Positions 33,322 through 41,807 of a stretch of DNA of 64,000 nucleotides are shown in pieces. Made by a program: the position numbers and the translations under genes. A model generated the notes under the pieces. It was not told where the DNA came from. It saw only the letters and a program-made list of their open reading frames with translations, and did no database searches. The DNA is from Terrimesophilobacter sp044464485 (GTDB taxonomy: Bacteria; Actinomycetota; Actinomycetes; Actinomycetales; Microbacteriaceae), in the NCBI GenBank assembly GCA_044464485.1, contig JBIQLG010000007.1, positions 62,001 through 126,000 on the forward strand, read 5' to 3'. Within the stretch, counting starts at the first letter, position 1, and each line of letters begins with the position of its first letter.

Positions 33322-33948
33322 GTGATGCGAGCAGATTCAAACCGCGCTATCAGGCCCGCGATCGTGCAGGATCTTCCCGGTGCGTATCGGGTGTGTTTGA
33401 AAACGGGGGACTCGGGGACCGACGCAACCCACGAGTTTCACAACCCCGACTTGCTCGGTCAGGTCTTCGTCGGTCCCTACATTGTCGGTGAGCCCGAGAA
33501 TGCCTTCGTCGTTGCAGATGAGGATGGAATCGCCGGATACGCGCTTGCGGTCAGGGACACTCGCGCGTTCGAAGCGTGGGCGGAGGAGCACTGGTGGCCG
33601 CCGTTGCGCGAGCAGTATCCGCTGAAGCCGGGCCCTTCATCCGGCGAGGCGTCAGCCGATGCGAGTGTGATTCGTCTCATCCATTCGCCGCCTCGCGCAG
33701 AGGATGAGGTCGTCGCTCGCTTTCCCGCACACCTGCACATTGACCTGCTCCCCCGTGTGCACAAGCAGGGCTACGGTCGGCAGCTCATCGAGATTCTGCT
33801 CGCGACGTTGAGTGAGCGCGGTGCCGCGGGTGTGCATCTCGGAGTGGGGCTCCAGAACGTGAACGCCATCGAGTTCTATCGTCATCTCGGATTCGAGACC
33901 GTGGGTGCGGCCTCGGATGAATTGGTGATGGGGAAGGTGCTGCCGTGA
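33322..33948 (+). CDS. GNAT-family N-acetyltransferase
   Basis: An acetyl-CoA-dependent acetyltransferase of about 208 residues. Core features are RAIRPAIVQDLPGAYRVCLKTGDSG at the N-terminus, AFVVADEDGIAGYALAVRD (~60-78), and the acetyl-CoA loop in HLHIDLLPRVHKQGYGRQLIEILLATL (~137-163), followed by VNAIEFYRHLGFETVG. It resembles the O-GlcNAcase-associated GNAT domain class, and the GH84 operon lies divergently next to it; a link is only suggestive. GTG 33322 or ATG 33325 is preferred to an ATG at 33274, which would lie within the promoter. The stop overlaps the next start (GTGA). Confidence 0.83.
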   Translation: MMRADSNRAIRPAIVQDLPGAYRVCLKTGDSGTDATHEFHNPDLLGQVFVGPYIVGEPENAFVVADEDGIAGYALAVRDTRAFEAWAEEHWWPPLREQYPLKPGPSSGEASADASVIRLIHSPPRAEDEVVARFPAHLHIDLLPRVHKQGYGRQLIEILLATLSERGAAGVHLGVGLQNVNAIEFYRHLGFETVGAASDELVMGKVLP

Positions 33949-34997
33949 GATTCCCTGAGCCGAATGTTGTCCCCCTGCGCGGTGGACCAGTGCTTCGCTG
34001 GGGGGTGCTCGGCCCGGGCGAAATTGCCGGAGACTTCATCTCGACTTTGCACGCGAATACCGACCAGCGCGTGCACGCCGTAGCGTCGCGATCCCGAGAA
34101 CGTGCGCAGCGTTTCGCCGAGGCGCACGGGGTACCACGCCACTATGGCAGTTACGAGCAGCTCGTCGCGGATCCGCACGTCGACATCGTTTACATTTCAT
34201 CGATCAACAGCGAACACCGTCGGCTTGCAGAGCTCGCAATTTCGGGCGGTAAACACGTTCTCATTGAAAAACCGATCGGAGTGGATGCCCACGATGCGCT
34301 CGCGATCGCCCGAGCGGCTCGATCTGCTGGAGTGTTCGCGATGGAAGCACTGTGGAGTCGGTACCTTCCGCAGACCACGGTGCTCGAGCAACTGCTTGCC
34401 GCCGGCGAGTTCGGTGACATCGTGAGCGTATCCGCTGATTTCGGCGCGAATTTCGGTTCCGACCCGTCGGCACCGGTCTTTCGCGACGATCTGGGGGGCG
34501 GCGTGCTGCGCGACATCGGGATCTACCCAGTCTGGTTTGCACGATTCGTGCTGGGAAACCCCGATTCCCTCATGGTCACGGGTGCGAACGCGTCCACGGG
34601 AGTCGATGGTCAGTTCGCTGCCGTGCTCTCCGTGGCGGGCGGCGCTCAGGCGATCATCGCGTCCACGATGTTCGCGGATACGCCGAGTGTCGCAGCGATC
34701 AATGGTTCGGCGGCACGCGCGGAACTTCGCAGCCCGTTCCTCATGCCGGACGGATTCGACTTTGTCACCGAGGATTCTCGGGAGGGGTGGAGTGACGATT
34801 CGGGATTGAGGCTTCGCAAAGGGCTGTGCTGGCAGGCGGTCGCCGTCGCCCAGCACATCGCGGACGGTCTGACGGAATCTCCGCTTCATTCGCTGGATGA
34901 CTCCGTCGACATCATGCGGATTCTGGATGCGCTTCGAGCCGGAATGAACTCGGCGCGGCCAACCGCACATCAGACTCTCTGGCCGGAGGAAACATGA
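33945..34997 (+). CDS. Gfo/Idh/MocA-family oxidoreductase (first of a pair)
   Basis: An NAD(P)-dependent sugar or polyol dehydrogenase of 350 residues. A Rossmann fold (WGVLGPGEIAGDFISTL, ~16-32) is followed by HVLIEKPIGVDAHDAL (~101-116, catalytic-region Glu-Lys-Pro) and a C-terminal alpha/beta domain with GGGVLRDIGIYPVWFARFVLG (~181-201), where DIGIYP is the family catalytic region. GTG 33945 overlaps the acetyltransferase stop; the end overlaps the second oxidoreductase by four bases. The substrate is unknown. Confidence 0.87.
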   Translation: MRFPEPNVVPLRGGPVLRWGVLGPGEIAGDFISTLHANTDQRVHAVASRSRERAQRFAEAHGVPRHYGSYEQLVADPHVDIVYISSINSEHRRLAELAISGGKHVLIEKPIGVDAHDALAIARAARSAGVFAMEALWSRYLPQTTVLEQLLAAGEFGDIVSVSADFGANFGSDPSAPVFRDDLGGGVLRDIGIYPVWFARFVLGNPDSLMVTGANASTGVDGQFAAVLSVAGGAQAIIASTMFADTPSVAAINGSAARAELRSPFLMPDGFDFVTEDSREGWSDDSGLRLRKGLCWQAVAVAQHIADGLTESPLHSLDDSVDIMRILDALRAGMNSARPTAHQTLWPEET

Positions 34998-35977
34998 GCG
35001 CACTGAACTGGGGAATTCTCGGCACCGGATGGGTCGCCCGCACGCTTGCGCAGGACATGCGCACCCATGGGTTCAATCTCGCCGCGGTGGGGTCGCGTCA
35101 GAAGGACTCGGCGCGGTCCTTCGCGAAAGATTTCGGGCTCGGGAGCGCATTCGGCAGCTATCGGGAGCTGGTTGACGATCCGGGTGTGGATGTCGTCTAT
35201 GTGGCGACGCCGAATCCGTTCCATGCTGAGCACGCGAAGTTGGCGCTCGATGCGGGAAAACACGTGTTGCTGGAGAAACCGTTCACCCTGAACACCGCAG
35301 AGGCGACGGAGCTCTTCCGACTCGCTCACGACAAGAAGCTCGTGCTCCTCGAGGCCATGTGGACGCGCTTCCTGCCGCACATGATCCGCGTGAGGGAGGT
35401 CATCGCGGCCGGGACTATCGGCGAGGTCCGCACCGTCATCGCCGATCACAATCAGAAACTGCCGGCCGAACCGGACCACCGCGTCAACAGCCGCGAACTC
35501 GGCGGCGGCGCGCTGCTTGATCTGGGGGTTTACCCGGTCTCGCTCGCGCAGGACCTTCTTGGAACGCCGGAGACCGTAACCGCCTTCGCGAGTTTTCTGC
35601 CCACGGGTGTCGACCGGCAGTCCTCTGCGGTGTTCGGTTATCGAGACGGCCAGCAGGCGCTCGTGCAGTGCGCCCTGGATACGCCGGGACCCAACACCGC
35701 GACGATTCTCGGGACAGAAGGATGGATTGGCATCGATTCGGTGTGGCATGATGCCGCGTTCTTCACGGTGTTTGACGCGGACGAAAACGTTATTGAACGA
35801 TTCGACACGCCCGTCGTCGGTCGCGGGATGCACTACCAGGCGGTGGAGCTCGAGCGACTCGTCAGCGAGGGCAGGCTGGAGAGCAGCATCATGCCGCCCG
35901 AGCAGACGATCGCCGTGCTCGACACCATGGATGAAATGCGCCGGCAGATGGGCCTCACGTATCCGCACGAGTCGTGA
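34994..35977 (+). CDS. Gfo/Idh/MocA-family oxidoreductase (second of a pair)
   Basis: A second NAD(P)-dependent oxidoreductase, 327 residues, coupled to the first by a four-base overlap. The nucleotide fold has NWGILGTGWVARTLAQDM (~5-22), then HVLLEKPFTLNTAEATELF (~90-108) and GGGALLDLGVYPVSLAQDLLG (~171-191). It is closer to the dihydrodiol/D-xylose dehydrogenase-like members than its partner, judging by FHAEHAKLALDAGKHVLLEKP. Paired family members often carry out successive or reversible 3-keto sugar steps; that role is inference. Confidence 0.87.
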   Translation: MSALNWGILGTGWVARTLAQDMRTHGFNLAAVGSRQKDSARSFAKDFGLGSAFGSYRELVDDPGVDVVYVATPNPFHAEHAKLALDAGKHVLLEKPFTLNTAEATELFRLAHDKKLVLLEAMWTRFLPHMIRVREVIAAGTIGEVRTVIADHNQKLPAEPDHRVNSRELGGGALLDLGVYPVSLAQDLLGTPETVTAFASFLPTGVDRQSSAVFGYRDGQQALVQCALDTPGPNTATILGTEGWIGIDSVWHDAAFFTVFDADENVIERFDTPVVGRGMHYQAVELERLVSEGRLESSIMPPEQTIAVLDTMDEMRRQMGLTYPHES

Positions 35978-36012
35978 GCGAACCGTGCGTCGGAAAAAAA
36001 GTTGAAAGAACT

Positions 36013-36043
36013 CTTTACTGTTAAGAAACTTTACTGATACATT
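36013..36043 (+). promoter_or_regulatory. Promoter with CTTTACTG direct repeats before the ROK gene
   Basis: TTACTG (36015-36020), 17 bases, TACATT (36038-36043) forms a promoter 35 bases before ATG 36079. CTTTACTG is repeated at 36013-36020 and 36029-36036, 16 bases apart and overlapping the -35 and spacer. Position and A/T-rich GTTAAGAAACTTTAC content suit a ROK-repressor operator. Confidence 0.5.
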
Positions 36044-36078
36044 CGCTTCCACAGATTTTTCTGGAGGCAGGGTCAACG

Positions 36079-37263
36079 ATGAGTCCGAGAACAATTCCCG
36101 GTACGCCCTCGTGGCTGCGCGAAACCAATGATCGAAAAGCACTCGAACTCCTGCTGGAACACGGCGCGCTGACACGCAATCGCATCGGCACGCTGTCGGG
36201 CCTTTCCAAGCCGACCGCCTCGCTCATGGTGTCGCGACTCGAAAGCGCCGGACTCATCAGCGCCGTCGGCGAAGAATCCCAGGGACGCGGGCCCAAAGCC
36301 GCCACGTATGCGGTGCGCGGGGATCGAATTCACGGCGTGGCAATCAGCATCAACCATCTTGAGCTTCAGGCCGTGGTCGTGGATGCTCTCGGCAGCGAAC
36401 TGCCCATTGTCACCGTGACGATGCCGAAAGCGGCGCGCTCGCGCAACGCGGTAGCGGACGTGACGGAAGGCATCCGCAGCGCGTGTCTGGCCGCAAACGT
36501 GACGCCCGACACCGTCAGGTTCACCTGCATTGGCGTGCAGGGCGCGGTAGATCCAAGCTCTGACGAACTGAGCTTTGTCGAGGGACTGCCGAGCTGGCCG
36601 CGCAAGGGTGCGCGCAGACAGCTGGAAGACTCGCTCGGCCACACCGTCTTCATCGACAATGACGTGAACCTTGCCGCCATCGCGGAGCGCACCAACATCT
36701 CCATGGATGACGCCGCCGGATTCGCGCTGCTGTGGATGGGCGAGGGCCTCGGCCTGGCGGTTGACCTCGGTGGCACCGTATACCGGGGCGCATCCGGAAG
36801 CGCAGGCGAAATCGGCTACCTTCCCATACCGCACGTCGCCGCCGAGATCGACCCAGACGCAAAGGACCTGCAGTCTTTTGTGGGCGCCTCCGCGGTCGCG
36901 AAGGTAGCTCGTATGCACGGACTTCGCACGCGCGGATACAGCGCGCTCATGGACGAACTCGCGACTCACCCGCGTCGCGATGACTTCTTCGCGGATCTCG
37001 CCGCGCGCATCGCGGTGGGGGTCATCCCCGTTCTCGCGGTGCTCGACCCTGAACGCGTCGTGCTGGGTGGCCCGACGGGTGCGCTCGGCGGTCCGCGGCT
37101 CGCGGATCTGGTGCAAACCACCATTCGGCGAGAGTCGCGCTGGTCGCCACGCGTTGTCTCGACATCCGTCGCGGACCACCCCGTCGTGCGCGGCGCTCGA
37201 GAATTCCTGATCGGTCAGATCAGGTCGGCCCTGTTTAGCGAGGTGAACATGATTGGCACCTGA
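36079..37263 (+). CDS. ROK-family transcriptional repressor, zinc motif missing
   Basis: A sugar-responsive repressor of 394 residues. The winged helix (ALELLLEHGALTRNRIGTLSGLSKPTASLMVSRLESAGLI, ~19-58) precedes a ROK domain. VFIDNDVNLAAIAER (~192-206) and GEGLGLAVDLGGTVYRGASGSAGEIGYLPI (~221-250) are recognisable. The usual CxCGxxGCxE zinc motif after GEIGYLP is absent, and the first phosphate loop (NHLELQAVVVDALG) lacks DxGGT, so it cannot be a kinase. GGAGG precedes ATG 36079. It is followed closely by a sugar ABC importer, GH4 enzyme and kinase, which it probably represses. Confidence 0.87.
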   Translation: MSPRTIPGTPSWLRETNDRKALELLLEHGALTRNRIGTLSGLSKPTASLMVSRLESAGLISAVGEESQGRGPKAATYAVRGDRIHGVAISINHLELQAVVVDALGSELPIVTVTMPKAARSRNAVADVTEGIRSACLAANVTPDTVRFTCIGVQGAVDPSSDELSFVEGLPSWPRKGARRQLEDSLGHTVFIDNDVNLAAIAERTNISMDDAAGFALLWMGEGLGLAVDLGGTVYRGASGSAGEIGYLPIPHVAAEIDPDAKDLQSFVGASAVAKVARMHGLRTRGYSALMDELATHPRRDDFFADLAARIAVGVIPVLAVLDPERVVLGGPTGALGGPRLADLVQTTIRRESRWSPRVVSTSVADHPVVRGAREFLIGQIRSALFSEVNMIGT

Positions 37264-37315
37264 AGAAGAGTCCCACCCAAAGAGAACAATCCATAAAGAA
37301 CAGCGAGGTTTCACA

Positions 37316-38650
37316 ATGCAGCACCGATTTACCTCGGGCCTGGCGATTGCCGCAGTCACTGCGGTGGCGGCCATGACCCTGGCCGGATGCGCTTCCAGCG
37401 GCGGCGCGAAAATGGACGACACGACCCCCGACCATGTGTCGGGCACGGTGTCGTTCTGGCACTACTTCACCGATCGCGAAGCCAAGATCATGCAAACAGT
37501 GGTCGACGGCTTCGAGAAGGCGTACCCCGACGTCAAGGTCGAGGTTCACACCGGGCAATCCGATGACAAAATCGCGAAGGTCATTTCGTCGGGCGGCGAC
37601 CTCGATGTCGGAATCCTGAACGGTACGGACAACCTGGGAACGATTTGCAAGTCCGGCGCGTTCCGCGACCTCGGTCCGGCAATCAAGCGGGACTCCGTGG
37701 ACCTGAGCAAGTATTTGCCCATTCCGCTGGATGCCAGTTCGTTCGAGGGCAAGCAGTGCGGTTTGCCGACGCCGTTCGACGCATACGGGCTGTACTACAA
37801 CACGAAGATGCTCGCGGATGCCGGCTACACCGCGCCGCCGAAGACGCTCAGCGAGCTCGAAGATATGGCGATGAAGCTCACCACGTTCAACGCCGACGGA
37901 TCGATCAAGACGCTCGGCTTCAACCCCCTGATGGGCTTCTACGAGAACCTCGCCGCGCAGTGGGGACCGATCACGGGTGCCACCTGGATGAAGGACGGCA
38001 AGAGCGCGATCGCAGACAACCCGGCATGGACGGATCTCATGACCTGGCAGAAGGGTTTCGTCGACAAGATCGGCTACGACAAGCTCAAGGCGTTCTCGGC
38101 CGGCGCCGGCGACGAGTTCTCTGCAAGCAACGCATTCCAGACCGGTCAGGTCGCCATGCTGTTCGATGGCGAGTGGCGCGTCGCGTTCATTGAGGACCAG
38201 ACGCCGGATCTGCCCTACGCGACGGCACCGTTCCCGGTCGGGGATAAGTACACCGACCTTTACGGTGGCGGTCTCATCAATACTCCGGTCATCGGAATAT
38301 CGAAAAATGCGAAGAATCCTGAAGCTGCATGGGCGCTCATCAAGTACATCTCGATGAACACCGACGCCGAAGTGACGCTCGCGAGCCAGCTGAAGAACAT
38401 TCCGACGACCAAGGAAGCTCTTGCTTCGCCGGACATGAAGGCAAGCCCGCAGTTTCAGACGTTCCTCGACATCGCCAAGAACCCGAGTTCTCTGGCGCTG
38501 CCCAGTACCGTCATCGGCAGTGCGAACCAAACCACCATGGACGCGTACTGGGACAAATACCAGTCGGGTGATGGCGGCGATCTCGCCGCGGGGTTGAAGA
38601 AGGTTGACGCCGACATCAACAACCAGCTCTCACTGAGTGAGGGTCCGTGA
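37316..38650 (+). CDS. Sugar ABC transporter substrate-binding lipoprotein (family 1)
   Basis: Ligand-binding component of a carbohydrate importer, 444 residues. The lipoprotein signal peptide ends in the lipobox TLAGC, with Cys near 25. The mature fold has VSFWHYFTDREAKIMQTVVDGFEKAYPDVKVEV (~44-76) and PTPFDAYGLYYNTKMLADAGYTAPPKTLSELEDMA (~149-183), typical of family-1 (MalE/UgpB-type) proteins. ATG 37316 is chosen by the signal peptide and a weak GCGAGG site; the same frame is open upstream into the ROK gene. The stop overlaps the first permease (GTGA). The ligand is probably a di- or oligosaccharide. Confidence 0.9.
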   Translation: MQHRFTSGLAIAAVTAVAAMTLAGCASSGGAKMDDTTPDHVSGTVSFWHYFTDREAKIMQTVVDGFEKAYPDVKVEVHTGQSDDKIAKVISSGGDLDVGILNGTDNLGTICKSGAFRDLGPAIKRDSVDLSKYLPIPLDASSFEGKQCGLPTPFDAYGLYYNTKMLADAGYTAPPKTLSELEDMAMKLTTFNADGSIKTLGFNPLMGFYENLAAQWGPITGATWMKDGKSAIADNPAWTDLMTWQKGFVDKIGYDKLKAFSAGAGDEFSASNAFQTGQVAMLFDGEWRVAFIEDQTPDLPYATAPFPVGDKYTDLYGGGLINTPVIGISKNAKNPEAAWALIKYISMNTDAEVTLASQLKNIPTTKEALASPDMKASPQFQTFLDIAKNPSSLALPSTVIGSANQTTMDAYWDKYQSGDGGDLAAGLKKVDADINNQLSLSEGP

Positions 38651-39648
38651 CCCTTACGTCGACAACAGTCCGTGCGGGGCAGGAAGCCATTGCTTCCCGC
38701 CCCGTGCGGCGGCGTCGCCCCAAGGACGCCGTGAAGCGCTCACTCGCGGTGTGGGCGATGCTCACGCCCGCGCTTCTCGGCCTCGGAGTGTTCTTCATCT
38801 ACCCGTTGCTCGCCAACGTGTACTTCTCATTCACCCGCTACGATCTGCTCTCCGCTCCGGAGTGGATCGGCTTTCGCAACTACCAATACCTCTTCACCCA
38901 GGACCCGCGAGTGGTCACTGCCGCATCGAACACGCTGTGGCTCGTGCTCATTCTTGTTCCGGTTCGCATCATTACTGCGCTCGCGATCGCGGGTCTTCTC
39001 GCGCGGGCTAGGCGAGCATCCGGTATCTGGCGCACGATTTTCTACCTGCCCGCCCTCGTACCTCCGGTCGCGTCTGTCGTGGCGTTTGTCTTCCTCTTCA
39101 ACCCAGGGACCGGGCCGGTAAACCAGATCCTCGCCTCCATCGGCATCAAAGGTCCCCTGTGGTTCAGTGATCCCGTCCTCGCCAAACCATCTCTCGTGCT
39201 GATGGGCGTGTGGGTGATGGGCGACATCATGATCATTTTTCTCGCGTCGCTTCTGGATGTTTCGAAGGAACAGTACGAAGCCGCCTCTCTGGACGGCGCC
39301 AACGGCATCCAAAAGGTGCGTTATGTCACGCTGCCCAATATGGTGCCCGTACTGGTTTTCGCGATTATCACCGGAGTGATCGACGCACTTCAATACTTCA
39401 CCCAGGCAGCGGTGGCCTCCGCGGTGGCGAGCGGAAAGACCGGAGTTTCCGTGCAACTCGCCCAGGTGCTTGGCTACCCGAGCGATTCCCTCCTCACCTA
39501 CACCGAATGGTTGTATGTGCGAGGCTTCAGCAACTTCCAACTCGGCTATGCGGCAGCGCTCGCCGTCGTGCTGTTCGTCGTCACGGGAATCTTCCTTGCC
39601 ATTTTGCTTCGCCGGTTTAACGCCTTCGCACCGGAAGGTCGCTCATGA
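38647..39648 (+). CDS. Sugar ABC transporter permease (MalF/UgpA type)
   Basis: First membrane subunit, 333 residues. A basic N-terminus (RPVRRRRPKDAVKR) is followed by six predicted membrane segments starting AVWAMLTPALLGLGVFFIYPLLANVYFSF. The EAA-loop reads DVSKEQYEAASLDGANGIQKVRYVTLPNMVPVLVFAI (~206-242), the ATPase contact site. GTG 38647 overlaps the binding-protein stop and the end overlaps the next permease by four bases. No ATPase gene is present, so a shared MsiK-like ATPase elsewhere is likely. Confidence 0.92.
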   Translation: MTLTSTTVRAGQEAIASRPVRRRRPKDAVKRSLAVWAMLTPALLGLGVFFIYPLLANVYFSFTRYDLLSAPEWIGFRNYQYLFTQDPRVVTAASNTLWLVLILVPVRIITALAIAGLLARARRASGIWRTIFYLPALVPPVASVVAFVFLFNPGTGPVNQILASIGIKGPLWFSDPVLAKPSLVLMGVWVMGDIMIIFLASLLDVSKEQYEAASLDGANGIQKVRYVTLPNMVPVLVFAIITGVIDALQYFTQAAVASAVASGKTGVSVQLAQVLGYPSDSLLTYTEWLYVRGFSNFQLGYAAALAVVLFVVTGIFLAILLRRFNAFAPEGRS

Positions 39649-40526
39649 CAACTCAGTCGATACCGCTCACGCCCGCCTCCGGCCGCACGCGCCGACCGGG
39701 GCGCAGCACTGGTCTTCTCTATTGGATCGCAGAGCATGCGGTGCTGATCGTTCTCGCAATCCTTTTCATGGCCCCTCTGGTGTTCGTGCTGCTGACCTCC
39801 TTCATGTCGGCGAACCAGACGCTCACGGCATCGCTGTGGCCGAACCCGTGGGATTTCGGGAACTACCTCCGAGCGTTCACGCAGGTGCCGCTCGCACTGT
39901 GGTTCGGCAACTCCTTCATGTACGCGGGACTGGCGACAATCTTCATGCTCGTGTCGTCGGTACCGGCCGCCTATGTGCTCGCGCGCATTCGCATCCGATT
40001 CGCGAACACCATCTTTCTGGCCATCATCGTTGCGATGCTTCTTCCCCCTCAGGTCACGATCGTTCCGATCTACGTGATGTGGGCTCAGCTCGGTCTCACG
40101 GGCACGCTGTGGCCCCTCATTCTGCCCAACATTCTGGGCGACGCGTTTTCGATCTTCCTGTTGCGCCAGTTCTTCCTGACCATCCCCAGCGAATACGCGG
40201 ATGCGGCGCGCATCGACGGCAACGGCGAGGTCGGCGTGTTGTTGCGCGTCATAGTTCCCATGGCCAGGCCCGGTATCGCGGCCTCCGCGATTTTCCTGTT
40301 CTTCCACTGCTGGAACGACTACTTCGGGCCGCTCATGTACGCGTCCGAGAATCCGAGCAACTGGCCGGTGGCCTACGGGCTGGCGGGATTCCATGGATCT
40401 CACGGCACCGACTGGGGCACGACGATGGCGGTGACCACGCTCGTGACCATTCCCGTCGTGATCATCTTCTTCTTTGCGCAACGAGTCTTCGTGGAGGGCA
40501 TCACGCTCACGGGAGTGAAGGGATAG
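39645..40526 (+). CDS. Sugar ABC transporter permease (MalG/UgpE type)
   Basis: Second membrane subunit, 293 residues and six predicted membrane segments (LIVLAILFMAPLVFVLLTSFM first). The EAA-loop is IPSEYADAARIDGNGEVGVLLRVIVPMARPGIAASAIF (~181-218). Four-base overlap with the preceding permease indicates strict co-expression. It ends two bases before the GH4 gene's GTG. Confidence 0.92.
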   Translation: MTTQSIPLTPASGRTRRPGRSTGLLYWIAEHAVLIVLAILFMAPLVFVLLTSFMSANQTLTASLWPNPWDFGNYLRAFTQVPLALWFGNSFMYAGLATIFMLVSSVPAAYVLARIRIRFANTIFLAIIVAMLLPPQVTIVPIYVMWAQLGLTGTLWPLILPNILGDAFSIFLLRQFFLTIPSEYADAARIDGNGEVGVLLRVIVPMARPGIAASAIFLFFHCWNDYFGPLMYASENPSNWPVAYGLAGFHGSHGTDWGTTMAVTTLVTIPVVIIFFFAQRVFVEGITLTGVKG

Positions 40527-40528
40527 AA

Positions 40529-41800
40529 GTGAAGCTTGTTGTCATTGGGGGAGGCTCCACCTACACGCCGGAACTCGTCGACGGATTTTCGCGGCTCCGC
40601 GACGTGCTTCCCATCGAAGAGCTGTGGCTCGTCGACCCCGACAAACATCGTCTGGGGCTGGTGGCGGGCGTCTCGCAGCGGATGTTCGCGCACGCCGGAC
40701 ACCCGGGTCGCGTCGTTGCCACCGACGACGTCATTGCCGGGGTAACCGATGCGGATGTCGTGCTCTTTCAACTTCGGATCGGGGGTCAGGCGGCTCGCCA
40801 TCGCGACGAAACCTGGCCGCACGAGGTCGGATGCATTGGGCAGGAGACGACGGGACCGGGTGGTTTCGCCAAGGCGCTTCGAACGGTACCTGTGGTCCTG
40901 GACCTCGCGGAACTCGTGCGAAAGCATGCCAGACCCGACGCGTGGATAGTCGATTTCACGAATCCGGTCGGAATCGTGACGAGAGCTCTGCTCGAGGCGG
41001 GGCATCACGCGGTCGGACTCTGCAACGTCGCCATCGGTTTCCAGCGGGAGTTCGCGGGCCTGCTCGGCGTCGAGCCGCGCGCGGTGACCCTTCAGCACGT
41101 GGGGCTCAACCACCTCACGTGGGAGAGGGGGGTCGCGGTTTCGTCGGCGGCAGGCACCCGCGATGCGCTCCCGGAACTTCTTGCGCACCATCGTGCGGCC
41201 ATTGCGGAAGACGTGGAACTGCCCGGGGAATTGCTTGAGCGGCAGGCAGCGGTTCCTTCCTACTATTTGCGTTACTACTACGCCCACGACGAAGTGCTGC
41301 GCGAACAGCAGAGCGGCTCGACGAGGGCGGAAGAGGTCATGGAAATCGAGAAGGCGCTGCTGGAAAAATACGCGGATCCTTCTGTCGACGAAAAGCCCGC
41401 CGAACTCGCGCACCGCGGCGGCGCGTACTACTCGGAGGCGGCAGTTGACCTCATCGCGTCGTTGCGTTCTGACCGCGGGGACATCCAGGCGGTCAACATG
41501 AGAAACAACGGCACTCTTGACTTTCTGCCCGACGACCACGTGATCGAAGTCTCGGCCGAGATTCACGAGGATCGCTTCGTTCCCATTGCCATCGATCCGT
41601 TACCGGAGGGCGTGAAGGGGCTCATCAGCCACGTAGCGGCCTACGAGCGTCTCGCTCTGGATGCGGCTATTCATGGCGGCCGAGAGCGCGTCGCTGCGGC
41701 GATGCTCGCGCACCCGCTTGTTGGCCAGTTTTCTCGCGCGGAGAGGCTCACCGATTTGCTCATCTCCGCGAACCGCGAGTTCCTCGCATGGGCACGGTGA
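40529..41800 (+). CDS. GH4-family 6-phospho-beta-glucosidase-like enzyme
   Basis: An NAD- and metal-dependent glycosidase of family GH4, 423 residues, which cleaves phosphorylated disaccharides by a redox-elimination mechanism. The Rossmann start is VKLVVIGGGSTYTPELVDGFSRL. IVDFTNPVGIVTRALLEAGHHAVGLCNVAIGFQ (~144-176) holds the metal-binding Cys, and QHVGLNHLTWERG (~190-202) the metal-binding His. GTG 40529 gives the exact family N-terminus. It lies in an ABC operon, not beside PTS genes, so its phosphorylated substrate must be made inside the cell, probably by the downstream kinase. Confidence 0.92.
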   Translation: MKLVVIGGGSTYTPELVDGFSRLRDVLPIEELWLVDPDKHRLGLVAGVSQRMFAHAGHPGRVVATDDVIAGVTDADVVLFQLRIGGQAARHRDETWPHEVGCIGQETTGPGGFAKALRTVPVVLDLAELVRKHARPDAWIVDFTNPVGIVTRALLEAGHHAVGLCNVAIGFQREFAGLLGVEPRAVTLQHVGLNHLTWERGVAVSSAAGTRDALPELLAHHRAAIAEDVELPGELLERQAAVPSYYLRYYYAHDEVLREQQSGSTRAEEVMEIEKALLEKYADPSVDEKPAELAHRGGAYYSEAAVDLIASLRSDRGDIQAVNMRNNGTLDFLPDDHVIEVSAEIHEDRFVPIAIDPLPEGVKGLISHVAAYERLALDAAIHGGRERVAAAMLAHPLVGQFSRAERLTDLLISANREFLAWAR

Positions 41801-41807
41801 GCGCTCG

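Noticed and set aside
39470..40528. Open frame extending GH4 upstream through the permease gene
   Set aside because: The frame is open by chance; GTG 40529 gives the exact GH4 N-terminus and the permease occupies this region.
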